Part shown: positions 1-8,213 of the stretch, piece after piece
How positions within the stretch are numbered: the first letter of the stretch is position 1
Layout: the number at the start of each line of letters is the position of its first letter
Assembly (NCBI GenBank): GCA_910584545.1
Contig: CAJUBC010000005.1
Coordinates: 1-64,000, forward strand
Source of the DNA: an uncultured Muribaculaceae bacterium
Lineage (GTDB): Bacteria > Bacteroidota > Bacteroidia > Bacteroidales > Muribaculaceae
DNA: 64,000 nt
Direction: 5' to 3'
Translations under genes and position numbers: made by a program
Notes under the pieces: generated by a model
What the model saw: the letters and a program-made list of their open reading frames with translations, nothing else
What the model was told of the DNA's origin: nothing
The model's database searches: none

Positions 1-60
1 AAGCGTTCTGATTACTTCGCACTTGTAGAGCATCAGCTTTAGATTATGATTATAATACTA

Positions 61-91
61 TTGTAATTATCCCATAATTATATTTACTTTG
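61..91 (+). promoter_or_regulatory. Probable promoter for the first outer-membrane gene
   Basis: TTG at 61-63, 20-nt spacer, TTACTTTG at 84-91. This matches the Bacteroidota housekeeping promoter (TTG / TAnnTTTG) except for T instead of A at the second -7 position. It would give a long leader of about 260 nt before the start at 357. Confidence 0.42.
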
Positions 92-146
92 CAATGGAAA
101 AGTTTTTACTGCACTATCCCAAGAATGCAGTCGCGAAGCTAAGGAA

Positions 147-168
147 CCCCGATGCTCCGCATCGAGGG
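147..168 (+). other. Hairpin in the leader of the outer-membrane gene
   Basis: Six perfect pairs (150-155 with 159-164) around a 3-nt loop, extended by CCC at 147-149 and GGG at 166-168 after one bulged base. There is no T-run, so it is not a simple terminator. It could be a leader structure; function unknown. Confidence 0.35.
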
Positions 169-356
169 CCGCGCAGTCGAAAGATTACTAAGAGTGTCCG
201 GATTTGTACAGACTGTACGGAATCGGACAGTTCCCGGAAATGCTAATAGCCGAATTATCAAACCAATGGCAGACTGGAGCGGATATTGCAGTATGTAATG
301 CACGGACAATAACTCCCCGTTGTCACCCCAAAGTATCATACCAAACACCTACTCTT

Positions 357-2462
357 ATGAATTACCGATTCCTTATCTCTGTTTTCTGCGCCATTGGCGC
401 TTCAGCGGCTATGGCTCAGTCTGAATCCGCCGATACTGTCAAGACACGCAATCTTGATGAGGTGGTTGTCGAAGGGCGCACCCAGCGCGTGATCGACAAC
501 GGCGTGGAGTATATGCCGTCAAAGAAAGCCAAAAAGGCTGCTATCGACGCCGCCCATCTGCTGAGTCTGATGAATATTCCCCAGCTCGACGTAACGCCCG
601 GAAGCACTGCGGTAAAGACCTTTACCGGAAAAGACGTTGCCGTATTCATCGATTTCAAGGAGGCCACCAACGAGGATCTGCAGGGCATGCGCCCCGAGGA
701 TGTCCTCAGGGTCGAGGTCATGCAATATCCTCAGGACCCACGTTTCCAATCAAAGGAGTATGTGGTCAATTTCATCATGCGTAAATATGACTGGGGAGGT
801 TACACAAAACTAACCGCAATAGGCAATACCCTCAACTTCGAACATGGTGAGGCCATGCTATATTCAAAATTTGTAAAGAAGAACTGGACTTTTGACGCAA
901 ACGCGACCGGTGCGCTCTCACTCAACAACAAATACCATAGCTACAGTGAGGAAACTTTCCGCGACATCAACATAGGAAACCGACATTTCGATGAAATAAT
1001 CCGTACTACCAAATCGGGCGACAACTATCTTAGACAAGGGAATCGCCAGACTGCATCTTTCCGGGCAGTATACCAGACAAACACGGCCCAGGTTTCCCAC
1101 ACAATCTCCTATTTCCGGAGCGGTAATCCCAAGACAAGGAATCTGTCGACCGTGAATTTCTCCGATAACGTGTTTGACGCATCCTCCTCGCTCTCATTGG
1201 AGTCGGGACAGACGATTTACCCGAGCGTCAATGGCAACTATTACTTTTCCCTTCCTAAAGGAAACTCCCTGTTTGTAGACTGGAGTTTCGCATACGGAAG
1301 CACGTTGAGAAACTCATCCTACCGGCTCGGCGAACTGTCGCCGATCATAAACAACAACAGTGAGAAATCCTACTCTCCCGTATTCATACTCCAATATTCC
1401 AAGGCGTTCTCCCACCACAATACCCTCAGGACCTCCTTGATCTCTTTCACCAGCATCTATAATACAGACTATGAAGGTTCATACAGCGGAATGCAGAAAC
1501 TCCTCTCATCGGAAAACATGCTTTTCCTTGAATACATGCAGAACTGGAAATGCGGACTGAGTCTGTTCTCCCGCGTCGGCATATCGTACGTTCTCGGACG
1601 CGTGGATGGAGCCAACACATTGAATCAATGGAATCCAAGACTCGGATTGCAGCTGGAATATAAAATCAATGACAAGAACTCGGCATCCGTCAGCGGCTGG
1701 TGGGGTAACAACCATCCGACACCGGCATCCGCCAATTCGGCTATCGTGCAAAGGAACGAACTCCTCTGGCTGCAGGGAAATCCGGACCTACGCAACACCA
1801 CATTCATCACCGGCATGGCCTCCTACACATATATGCCGATCAACAAACTGAGCATTTCCGCGAATTTCCATTACGACGGATTCCTGAACAAGACCGCACA
1901 CGATTATTTTTCCCGGCCCGGATATGACGGTCTGATTCGCAAAGAAATCAACAGTGGTGATTATCACTGCTTCTCGGGATATATCACCGCCGCGCTCAAT
2001 CTATTCAACAATTCCCTCTCGCTGCGCGCCACGGGAATGGCAGAGCGTCTGATTACAACAGGAATAGATGGGCAGTCTATGAACGTGGTCACGGCAAATG
2101 TTCAGGCCAATTACTTCATCAAGAATTTTTCATTCATACTGTGGTATAAGACTCCCCAAAAATATCTCGATGCATTCGGCCACGGAGTACGAAAAAGCTT
2201 CAAGAGTACGTACGGTTTTCAAATGAATTTTTCGGCAGGAGATTTCAAGGCGAGCCTGCGATTCAGCAACTGGTTTGACGAATACAAATTCCGCACAGAC
2301 TTTGACTCGGCGAGATATTCCTCTAACGGCTGGGAGTGGAGCGGCGACCTCGCGAGATCCCTCCAGCTCACACTCTCCTACACCATCCCGTACGGAAAGA
2401 AAGTAAGCAGCAACAACGAGATCCGGACCTCTACCGACACAAACAGCGCCATCCTGAAATAA
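357..2462 (+). CDS. TonB-receptor-like outer-membrane beta-barrel protein
   Basis: About 701 residues. A signal peptide (residues 1-20, cleavage after AMA) is followed by a plug-like segment (about 30-140, with the pattern RVEVMQYPQDPRF seen in Bacteroidota plug domains) and a long aromatic-rich region with alternating beta strands typical of a 22-strand barrel. I see no N-terminal carboxypeptidase-regulatory domain and no SusD partner nearby. The frame is open to 204, but I chose the ATG at 357 because it directly begins the signal peptide. Likely an outer-membrane transporter or receptor; substrate unknown. Its codon use looks more AT-rich than the genes after 3.9 kb. It stands alone. Confidence 0.8.
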   Translation: MNYRFLISVFCAIGASAAMAQSESADTVKTRNLDEVVVEGRTQRVIDNGVEYMPSKKAKKAAIDAAHLLSLMNIPQLDVTPGSTAVKTFTGKDVAVFIDFKEATNEDLQGMRPEDVLRVEVMQYPQDPRFQSKEYVVNFIMRKYDWGGYTKLTAIGNTLNFEHGEAMLYSKFVKKNWTFDANATGALSLNNKYHSYSEETFRDINIGNRHFDEIIRTTKSGDNYLRQGNRQTASFRAVYQTNTAQVSHTISYFRSGNPKTRNLSTVNFSDNVFDASSSLSLESGQTIYPSVNGNYYFSLPKGNSLFVDWSFAYGSTLRNSSYRLGELSPIINNNSEKSYSPVFILQYSKAFSHHNTLRTSLISFTSIYNTDYEGSYSGMQKLLSSENMLFLEYMQNWKCGLSLFSRVGISYVLGRVDGANTLNQWNPRLGLQLEYKINDKNSASVSGWWGNNHPTPASANSAIVQRNELLWLQGNPDLRNTTFITGMASYTYMPINKLSISANFHYDGFLNKTAHDYFSRPGYDGLIRKEINSGDYHCFSGYITAALNLFNNSLSLRATGMAERLITTGIDGQSMNVVTANVQANYFIKNFSFILWYKTPQKYLDAFGHGVRKSFKSTYGFQMNFSAGDFKASLRFSNWFDEYKFRTDFDSARYSSNGWEWSGDLARSLQLTLSYTIPYGKKVSSNNEIRTSTDTNSAILK

Positions 2463-2492
2463 GGCCTTTATCGCGAATGGTCAGGAAATTGG

Positions 2493-2524
2493 TTTGGATA
2501 TATCGGAAAATAATTGTAACTTTG
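2493..2524 (+). promoter_or_regulatory. Canonical Bacteroidota promoter ahead of palindrome and tRNA-Gln
   Basis: TTTG at 2493-2496, 20-nt spacer, TAACTTTG at 2517-2524: a perfect match to the sigma-ABfr consensus. The expected start site is about 7 nt downstream, just before the palindrome that begins at 2537. The transcript would therefore open with the palindrome and could run into tRNA-Gln. Confidence 0.75.
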
Positions 2525-2536
2525 CATTGGCTTTGC

Positions 2537-2718
2537 GAAACTGTTTAAATTTCTTACGAATAATTTATTATATGAGTTCTTTCAAGGCTTTTAAGAATCT
2601 TTCTGGCTGTTTTCGCCAAGTTTCGGCAGTCAAAACCGAAAGGTTTCTCCTTTCTCAACTTGCGAAAACATCTCAAAAATCTTCTCAAAATCCTTTGAAA
2701 ATAAATTTAAACAGTTTC
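2537..2718. repeat. 182-bp imperfect palindrome (MITE-like or structured RNA)
   Basis: The ends form a perfect 16-bp inverted repeat: GAAACTGTTTAAATTT at 2537-2552 and its complement at 2703-2718. Inside, a second imperfect pairing joins about 2580-2622 with about 2657-2700, for example TTTCAAGG with CCTTTGAAA and CGAAAAC with GTTTTCG, and a small TTTCGG/CCGAAA hairpin (about 2621-2642) sits near the tip. The whole could fold as one long hairpin in RNA or single-stranded DNA. It has no transposase gene and no clear target-site duplication. It could be a non-autonomous mobile element, a small RNA under the promoter at 2493-2524, or a processing structure ahead of tRNA-Gln. Confidence 0.7.
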
Positions 2719-2775
2719 TGAGAGCGCAACGGATTTTCATGCGGAATTGCGGAAGCGCTCTGGAGCTCTGAGGAT

Positions 2776-2846
2776 TGTCTTATGGTGTAATGGTAGCACT
2801 GCAGTTTTTGGTTCTGCCTGTCCAGGTTCGAATCCTGGTAAGACAA
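2776..2846 (+). tRNA. tRNA-Gln (anticodon TTG)
   Basis: Seven-pair acceptor stem (TGTCTTA at 2776-2782 with TAAGACA at 2839-2845), discriminator A at 2846, and a standard T arm (CCAGG TTCGAAT CCTGG). The anticodon stem GCAG/CTGC encloses a loop with TTG, giving Gln; the closing pair next to the loop is a T-T mismatch. CCA is not encoded. It is followed at once by a terminator. Confidence 0.93.
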
Positions 2847-2854
2847 CCGTTTCG

Positions 2855-2889
2855 GAGGAGTCGGACACAATCCGGCTCCTCTTTTCTTT
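2855..2889 (+). terminator. Terminator after tRNA-Gln
   Basis: Stem of 11 pairs with one G-T wobble (GAGGAGTCGGA at 2855-2865 with TCCGGCTCCTC at 2871-2881), 5-nt loop, then TTTTCTTT. It separates the tRNA from the rhuM-like gene. Confidence 0.8.
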
Positions 2890-2918
2890 AGCAAGACTAT
2901 CTTTCTCCAAAGTCCATT

Positions 2919-3920
2919 ATGGCAGACGAAATAATCATCTATCGCACAAATGATGGCAGAAACGAGGTCAATCTGATGACCCGTGACGGCATGGTATGGC
3001 TCAATCAGTCTCAGATGGCCGAACTTTTTGCCACCTCGAAGCAGACCATAAGCTATCACATCAGTAATATACTTGAAGATAGAGAATTAGAATATGAAAG
3101 CATTGTCAAAGAATATTTGACAGTGGGGGTAACCGGACAGGAATACTCCGTGAAATTTTACTCGCTCGAAATGATTCTTGCAGTAGGATTCCGCATCCGC
3201 AACCCGCGCGGAGTCCAGTTCCGCCAATGGGCTAACCAACATCTGTCCGACTATCTCCAAAAGGGATATGTCATAGACAAAGAACGACTTAAAAATCCAA
3301 ACGGCAGACCGGACCACTTCGATGAACTTCTTGCCGATATTCGTGAGATAAGAGCCTCCGAAAAACGGTTTTACCAGAAAATCAAAGATTTATTCGCATT
3401 ATCTGATGATTACGACAGTTCGGACAAAGCTACTCAGATGTTCTTTGCCGAAGCTCAGAATAAATTCCTGTATGCCGTTACGGGACACACAGCTGCGGAG
3501 ATTATACTGCAGCGGGCTGATTCGTCCAAAGAGAATATGGGACTTACCTCTTGGGACGGAAGACGTGTCAATAAAGCTGATGTCATCCGGGCAAAGAACT
3601 ACCTAATAAAGGATGAACTTGAGGACCTGAACCGGATTGTGACGATATTTCTTGACCAGGCTGAATTCAGAGCTAAACGACGCCAATCAACAAAAATAGC
3701 ATTCTGGAAGGAGAATATCGATCTAATACTAACTTCCAATGATCTGAAGGTGCTTGACAATAAAGGGAAAAGAAGCGCAATTGAGGCAGAAAGCTTCGCC
3801 AATGCCGAATATGAGAAATTCAAACTGTGGCGTAGACGTATCGCTGCAGAAGAGGCCGATAGGGAAGATGCTGAGATATTAAAGCAAATTGACTCAGACA
3901 TTAAGGACAGAAAACGGTAA
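2919..3920 (+). CDS. RhuM family protein
   Basis: 333 residues, the usual size for the RhuM (Virulence_RhuM) family. The N-terminal part (about 25-57) reads as a helix-turn-helix-like segment around WLNQSQMAELFATSKQTISYH. The family-typical block with YSLEMILAVGFRIRNPRG follows (about 82-100), then a helical C-terminal half ending in a charged tail. RhuM was named from a Salmonella pathogenicity island and is often found in defence or mobile islets; its biochemical role is not settled. It lies just after tRNA-Gln and its terminator and uses more A/T-ending codons than the genes that follow. Both suggest acquisition at the tRNA, but no integrase or att repeat is visible. Confidence 0.82.
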   Translation: MADEIIIYRTNDGRNEVNLMTRDGMVWLNQSQMAELFATSKQTISYHISNILEDRELEYESIVKEYLTVGVTGQEYSVKFYSLEMILAVGFRIRNPRGVQFRQWANQHLSDYLQKGYVIDKERLKNPNGRPDHFDELLADIREIRASEKRFYQKIKDLFALSDDYDSSDKATQMFFAEAQNKFLYAVTGHTAAEIILQRADSSKENMGLTSWDGRRVNKADVIRAKNYLIKDELEDLNRIVTIFLDQAEFRAKRRQSTKIAFWKENIDLILTSNDLKVLDNKGKRSAIEAESFANAEYEKFKLWRRRIAAEEADREDAEILKQIDSDIKDRKR

Positions 3921-3926
3921 GATTCT

Positions 3927-5711
3927 ATGATTACGCCAGATATCAGGGGTAGATTCAAGGGGGCGCTGATTGATATGGACGGGGTGCTTTTCGACTCCAT
4001 GAAGGGGCATACCCGGGCGTGGCAGGAGATGATGCGGACGGCAGGCGTGGAATGCGACCGCGACGAGTTCTATCTCTACGAGGGAATGACCGGGAAAGCG
4101 ACCATAGACCTGCTGTTCCGGCGCACGTTCGGCCACGGAGTCACCGACGAAGAGGCGAAACGGCTCTACGCCATCAAGACGGAGCGGTTCCGCAGCTATG
4201 GCCCCGCACCACTCATCGAAGGCGCCAACAGAATGCTCTGCGCGCTCGGTGAACTCGGACTTACCCGGGTATTGGTGACCGGTTCGGCGCAATCCAGCCT
4301 GCTCGACAACATCGACCGTGCCTACCCGGGAGTATTCCCTCCGGAACGAAGAATCACAGCCAACGACGTGACCCACGGCAAGCCGAATCCGGAACCATAC
4401 CTGAAAGGAGCGGCGATAGCCGGAGTCGCGCCGGAGGAATGCATCGTGGTGGAGAACGCGCCGCTCGGCGTGCGCGCCGGCAAAGCCGCCGGCTGTTTCA
4501 CCGTGGCCGTGACCACCGGTCCCATTCCCCGCGAGGCATTCGAGAAAGAGGGAGCCGACATCATCTTCGATTCTATGCCGGAATTCGCAGACTGGCTCGA
4601 GAAGATGGCCGGGACTTCGGCAGACACCACACCCGAATCCATCCTCTTCGACAATGACATACCGGCAAGCCTCTCCGACTGCATCAGTGAGTCAGGTCCT
4701 GACAAGACCTTTCTGATAACCGACACCAATGTTGAGCGCGCCGTCCTGCCCGAACTGCAGGAGTTTATTGAACGTAATGATGTAAGCGTGATTACAGTGG
4801 CAGCCGGAGAGGAAAGCAAAAGCATAGAGACCCTTGGCGATGTATGGCGACAGCTTGCCGAAGGGGGAGCCACCCGTCGCTCGCTGCTCGTATGCGTCGG
4901 CGGAGGGATGGTCAGCGACCTCGGAGGATTCGCTGCCGCCACATTCAAGCGCGGCATCCGCTGCGTCAATGTCCCCACCACCCTGCTTGCACAGGCCGAC
5001 GCAGCCATCGGAGGGAAGACAGGCATCGATTTCCTCGGGCTGAAAAACGAGATCGGAGCATTCGCACAGCCGGAAAAGGTTATCATCTCCTCCACTCCAC
5101 TCACCACGCTTCCTCACAAAGAATTCCTCAACGGGCTGGCGGAAGTGGTGAAGACCGCTCTCATATCAAATGTCGAGATCTACAATTCGCTGCGAAGCGA
5201 ATATGCCACAGCCGGAAGCGACCGGGTGGCACGCGCCGGCCGCCGGGCAGCGATGGAGAAGCAACGCATAGTGGACATCGACCCCAAGGAACATGGACTG
5301 CGCCGCATCCTCAACTTCGGACACACCGCAGGACATGCCTTCGAGAGCCTCTCGGCGATGCGACATGCAGAGGACAGCGGTTTCCCGGCGCTCGCCCATG
5401 GCGAGGCGGTGGCCCACGGCATGCTCACGGCCCTGATGATCAGCGCCGTTCATACCGGACTAAGTCAGCGGCATATCGAGGAATACCGCAACGACATACT
5501 CGAGCGGCATTACGATCCGCTGCCGTTCGATGCCAACGACATTCCGCAACTATTGGAACTGATGGCGCACGACAAGAAAAACAGTGCTTACGGCCTAACC
5601 TCCTTCGTGCTACTCTCCGCACCGGGAGAACCTGTGCCGGGCATCGCCGTAGAACCGTCCGAGATAGCCTCGATCCTGTCGAAGCAGCTCCAGCCCCGCG
5701 CCTCGCGGTAA
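3927..5711 (+). CDS. aroB: Fusion: HAD-family phosphatase + 3-dehydroquinate synthase
   Basis: 594 residues in one uninterrupted frame. Residues 1-230 are a HAD hydrolase of the beta-phosphoglucomutase-like type: DMDGV (D16, D18), VTGS (117-120), GKPNPEPY with K152, and ENAPLG (176-181). Residues about 255-594 are a complete 3-dehydroquinate synthase, second step of the shikimate pathway: GGGMVSDLGG (325-334), the TTLLAQADAAIGGKTGID block (351-368), GLAEVVK with metal ligand E406, NFGHTAGHAFE (463-473) and HGEAVAHGM (491-499). AroB is normally a stand-alone enzyme of about 340-360 residues, so the HAD part is extra. The start lies 6 nt after the rhuM-like stop. The 3' end overlaps the convergent LRR gene by 124 nt. 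Confidence 0.9.
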   Translation: MITPDIRGRFKGALIDMDGVLFDSMKGHTRAWQEMMRTAGVECDRDEFYLYEGMTGKATIDLLFRRTFGHGVTDEEAKRLYAIKTERFRSYGPAPLIEGANRMLCALGELGLTRVLVTGSAQSSLLDNIDRAYPGVFPPERRITANDVTHGKPNPEPYLKGAAIAGVAPEECIVVENAPLGVRAGKAAGCFTVAVTTGPIPREAFEKEGADIIFDSMPEFADWLEKMAGTSADTTPESILFDNDIPASLSDCISESGPDKTFLITDTNVERAVLPELQEFIERNDVSVITVAAGEESKSIETLGDVWRQLAEGGATRRSLLVCVGGGMVSDLGGFAAATFKRGIRCVNVPTTLLAQADAAIGGKTGIDFLGLKNEIGAFAQPEKVIISSTPLTTLPHKEFLNGLAEVVKTALISNVEIYNSLRSEYATAGSDRVARAGRRAAMEKQRIVDIDPKEHGLRRILNFGHTAGHAFESLSAMRHAEDSGFPALAHGEAVAHGMLTALMISAVHTGLSQRHIEEYRNDILERHYDPLPFDANDIPQLLELMAHDKKNSAYGLTSFVLLSAPGEPVPGIAVEPSEIASILSKQLQPRASR

Positions 5712-6484
5712 GCCGATACAGAGCCGGTCGGAACCACGAGCACGCACTTGGAATACATCCAGGACTCATTCTCCTCGAAAAGACGGCTGTCGCAGTCGAA
5801 CTTCGGCGGTACTGTCGAAGGCTCCTCTATGCGCTCCAGCGCACGGCATCCGCTGAAAATCAACTCGCCGAGCAGATCCCGCCTGCCCGGAAGGCGCGCG
5901 AAGCGGAGAAAGACACATTCCGAGAAAGCGTAACTCTCCAGTTCGGTGACCGCATCAGGCACACTCACTTCCCGAAGCGAGCCACAGAATGAGAAGGCAT
6001 TGCTGCCTATATGCGTCACGGTGGATGGAATCACTATCCCTGTGAGACTTCCGCAATATGCGAAAGCATGCGCGGCGATATCCCTGAGCCCCGATGGCAT
6101 CCTCACTTCGACAAGATTTTCGCACCAGGAGAAGATATAACGAGGCAGAGCCGTCACACCGGCAGGGAGATAGGCCTTGCGCAGACCGGTACATTCGCGA
6201 AAACAGCCCTCGCCGAGAGTGCGGACGGTATGCGGCAGGTTTACTTCCCGCAAATTGGAGCAGCCCAAGAATGCATACTCCCCTATCTCCGAGACCTTCA
6301 CAGGAGCCTCGAACCGAATCTCACGGAAATCATCCCTGTCAGCAAAGGAATATGCGCGGACAGCTCGGGTGCCACCGGGGATATGCAGCACCGAATCGCG
6401 CACATATCCCTCGCCGGCATTCGCCGAGAAACCGGCGAACGCAACCGCCATAATGACCCAAACCAAGTGCTTCGGGAGTCTCAT
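5588..6484 (-). CDS. BspA-type leucine-rich-repeat secreted protein
   Basis: 298 residues: signal peptide (1-23, ending SANA), then about seven repeats of roughly 23 residues of the LRR_5/BspA type, with recurring YAFxxCxxLxxVxLP and related patterns (about 40-225). After the repeats comes a segment with YREARGWSCFDRIEAI, a common ending for these proteins, and a short Ser/Gly/Pro tail. Such proteins are usually surface or periplasmic binding proteins in Bacteroidota. The ATG overlaps the stop of the upstream gene by 4 nt, so it is translated as part of that operon. Its last roughly 40 codons are antisense to the end of aroB. Confidence 0.83.
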   Translation of the reverse strand: MRLPKHLVWVIMAVAFAGFSANAGEGYVRDSVLHIPGGTRAVRAYSFADRDDFREIRFEAPVKVSEIGEYAFLGCSNLREVNLPHTVRTLGEGCFRECTGLRKAYLPAGVTALPRYIFSWCENLVEVRMPSGLRDIAAHAFAYCGSLTGIVIPSTVTHIGSNAFSFCGSLREVSVPDAVTELESYAFSECVFLRFARLPGRRDLLGELIFSGCRALERIEEPSTVPPKFDCDSRLFEENESWMYSKCVLVVPTGSVSAYREARGWSCFDRIEAISDGSTAMPGTGSPGAESSTKEVRP

Positions 6485-7098
6485 TTCCGAACCTCCTTAT
6501 TCTCATTCGCGGCATTCATCCGGCTTTTGATGAACTCCGGCTGACGGTCCGGAGGAAGTATGTCGCGGGGGTTGACAGAATCAACCGCCGTGATGTATAC
6601 CTTAGTCTCGCCGCGCCAAGGCACATCGGTACGGTACACCTTGTAATGCACGCGCACCGGAAGATTGGCGAAATGCATCTTCTTGAGCTGTACGGCCACG
6701 TCGGTATCGGTGGTGGAGAAGCGCAAATCTCCCTCGTAGGGACGGAGCGTGTCCATCAGATTCTTGTAAGGAAGGAGCACGCCCTCGTAAGATTTCAGCA
6801 ACTGGCCGCTCTTCTCGATGCGGTCGACATAGCCGGTCTCGTAAGCCTCCGATACAGTCGGCACGAAATACCTGATATACAACGCCACCAATACACCGAT
6901 CAGCACGGCGGTCAGGGCGGCCCACCACCACATCCGGCGAGTCCGCGCCCGCGAGGTCCTGAGATGAGAGAAAGGGTCCTCCGGCTGTTCCCAATAGCGT
7001 GGATCATCGGGGGTATAGACCGGTTTCTTCTCCTCCTTGACGGGATCGGGCACCTCGTCCTCGAAAAAATCATTATTCTTATCGTCGTCGATATTCAT
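6481..7098 (-). CDS. Single-pass membrane protein of unknown function
   Basis: 205 residues. An acidic, proline-containing N-terminus (1-60, with a DDPRYWEQPEDP stretch) precedes a basic flank and one transmembrane helix (about 61-80, beginning WWWAALTAVLIGVL). The remaining about 120 residues would lie outside the cytoplasm. It resembles conserved Bacteroidales proteins without assigned function. It is coupled to the LRR gene by an ATGA overlap and lies 38 nt after the flippase-like gene, so the two membrane proteins are likely co-expressed. Confidence 0.7.
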   Translation of the reverse strand: MNIDDDKNNDFFEDEVPDPVKEEKKPVYTPDDPRYWEQPEDPFSHLRTSRARTRRMWWWAALTAVLIGVLVALYIRYFVPTVSEAYETGYVDRIEKSGQLLKSYEGVLLPYKNLMDTLRPYEGDLRFSTTDTDVAVQLKKMHFANLPVRVHYKVYRTDVPWRGETKVYITAVDSVNPRDILPPDRQPEFIKSRMNAANENKEVRK

Positions 7099-7136
7099 AT
7101 TCTAAAAATTCAATTACGGTCTGAGACGCATATTGT

Positions 7137-8213
7137 TTATATTTTCTCCTCCTCGCGCAGCAACTGCTCCGGCGTGGGAGTCCTTTTGTTTTTTCCGTAG
7201 AAAGTGATGTAGACCATCGTATAGATACCGAGCAGAATCAGCATCACGGTCTGTCCGGACCACTGCAGCATCGAGAACGCGGTGCCCTGGGCATCGCTCA
7301 CGCCGTAGACAGCGAGACCGAACATCACCGCGATGTTCCAGGGACCGAGACCACCGTTGGACGGCACCGCCATGCCGATGGAACTGAGCACGAACGCCAC
7401 CAGACAGGGCACCAGCCCGAAGCCGAGCGACGGGTCGGCGCAGAGATCGCGAGTGAAGGGGAACGCGAAAAACGCCACATAGAGCTGCACGTAGTAGCAT
7501 GACCATATAGCCAGCGAATAGAACAGGAAAAGCCATTTCCCCTCCATCCGGGTCACCACCGCGAAACCGCTCCACATCTCTGCGATCCATTTACGGGAGC
7601 GGGCCACGAACCGGTTGGACCGACCGAAGGTGAACAGAGCCCACAAAGCGGCCGCGCCGCCCACGAGCAGGGTCCATAACCAGGGATTATGGGCGGCCTC
7701 CACAAGACCCTGGCCTACCGGATACTTCACGAGGAAGGCCTCGATGGCGGGAGCCGCCACCAAAAAGCATAGCAGCATGAGCGCCACTACAAGAATCATG
7801 TCGGCGAAGCGGTCGGCCACCATCGAGCCGACGACCGTGGTGAAAGGTTTATGCTCGCGGTCGGCGATATAGGTACATCTCCACACCTCCCCCAGGCGGG
7901 GGAATATGAGATTGAGCGCGTAAGTGCCGAATATGGAGCAGCAGAGCGCCATGAAGGGAGGACGGATGCCGAGCGCACGCAGCTGCAGCCTCCAGCGGGC
8001 GGCGCGGAGCACGTGGCTCAGCACACTGAGACCCATCGCGGCGAGTATCCACCAATAGTCCACGCCGTGGCTCATGATGTGCCACATCTCGCGGAAGTCC
8101 ACCTTGCGGAACATGTAGGTCACAAGCAGGACGGTCAGCGCCAGCGGCAGCAGCCACTTCACCGCGTAGACCCCCGCCGTCCGCAAAGACAATTTTTTAT
8201 TTCGTCCGGTCAT
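7137..8213 (-). CDS. Flippase-like membrane protein (LPG synthase TM-region / UPF0104 family)
   Basis: 358 residues, mostly hydrophobic, with about eight transmembrane segments. It has the features of the lysylphosphatidylglycerol-synthase membrane domain family: RAARWRLQLRALG after the second helix, NLIFPRLGEVWR, VADRFAD, and near the end SIGMAVPSNGGLGPWN. It lacks the soluble aminoacyltransferase domain of MprF, so it is probably a lipid or glycolipid flippase-type protein. Its start overlaps birA's stop by 4 nt. Confidence 0.8.
   Translation of the reverse strand: MTGRNKKLSLRTAGVYAVKWLLPLALTVLLVTYMFRKVDFREMWHIMSHGVDYWWILAAMGLSVLSHVLRAARWRLQLRALGIRPPFMALCCSIFGTYALNLIFPRLGEVWRCTYIADREHKPFTTVVGSMVADRFADMILVVALMLLCFLVAAPAIEAFLVKYPVGQGLVEAAHNPWLWTLLVGGAAALWALFTFGRSNRFVARSRKWIAEMWSGFAVVTRMEGKWLFLFYSLAIWSCYYVQLYVAFFAFPFTRDLCADPSLGFGLVPCLVAFVLSSIGMAVPSNGGLGPWNIAVMFGLAVYGVSDAQGTAFSMLQWSGQTVMLILLGIYTMVYITFYGKNKRTPTPEQLLREEEKI

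Larger units (their letters stand above)
1..356. other. Non-coding leader region upstream of the first outer-membrane gene
   Basis: No convincing gene is seen in the first 356 bases. The first about 115 bases are AT-rich and contain a near-canonical Bacteroidota promoter (61-91). A short GC hairpin follows at 147-168 (CGATGC, loop TCC, GCATCG, with flanking CCC/GGG and one bulged A). The reading frame of the first gene is open back to 204, but that extension has no signal peptide and is better read as a roughly 260-nt untranslated leader. Whether the hairpin regulates the gene cannot be told from sequence. Confidence 0.5.

Noticed and set aside
204..356. Upstream extension of the first outer-membrane gene
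   Set aside because: The extension would bury the signal peptide; the ATG at 357 is better.
2494..2721. 75-codon open frame running through the palindrome
   Set aside because: It begins with TTG inside the promoter and its codons are dictated by the inverted repeat; no family resemblance, so not called as a gene.
4844..5992. Long open frame (382 codons) overlapping aroB in another frame
   Set aside because: Its product is Arg/Pro/His-rich, typical of a GC-rich shadow frame, while aroB in the other frame has full family motifs.
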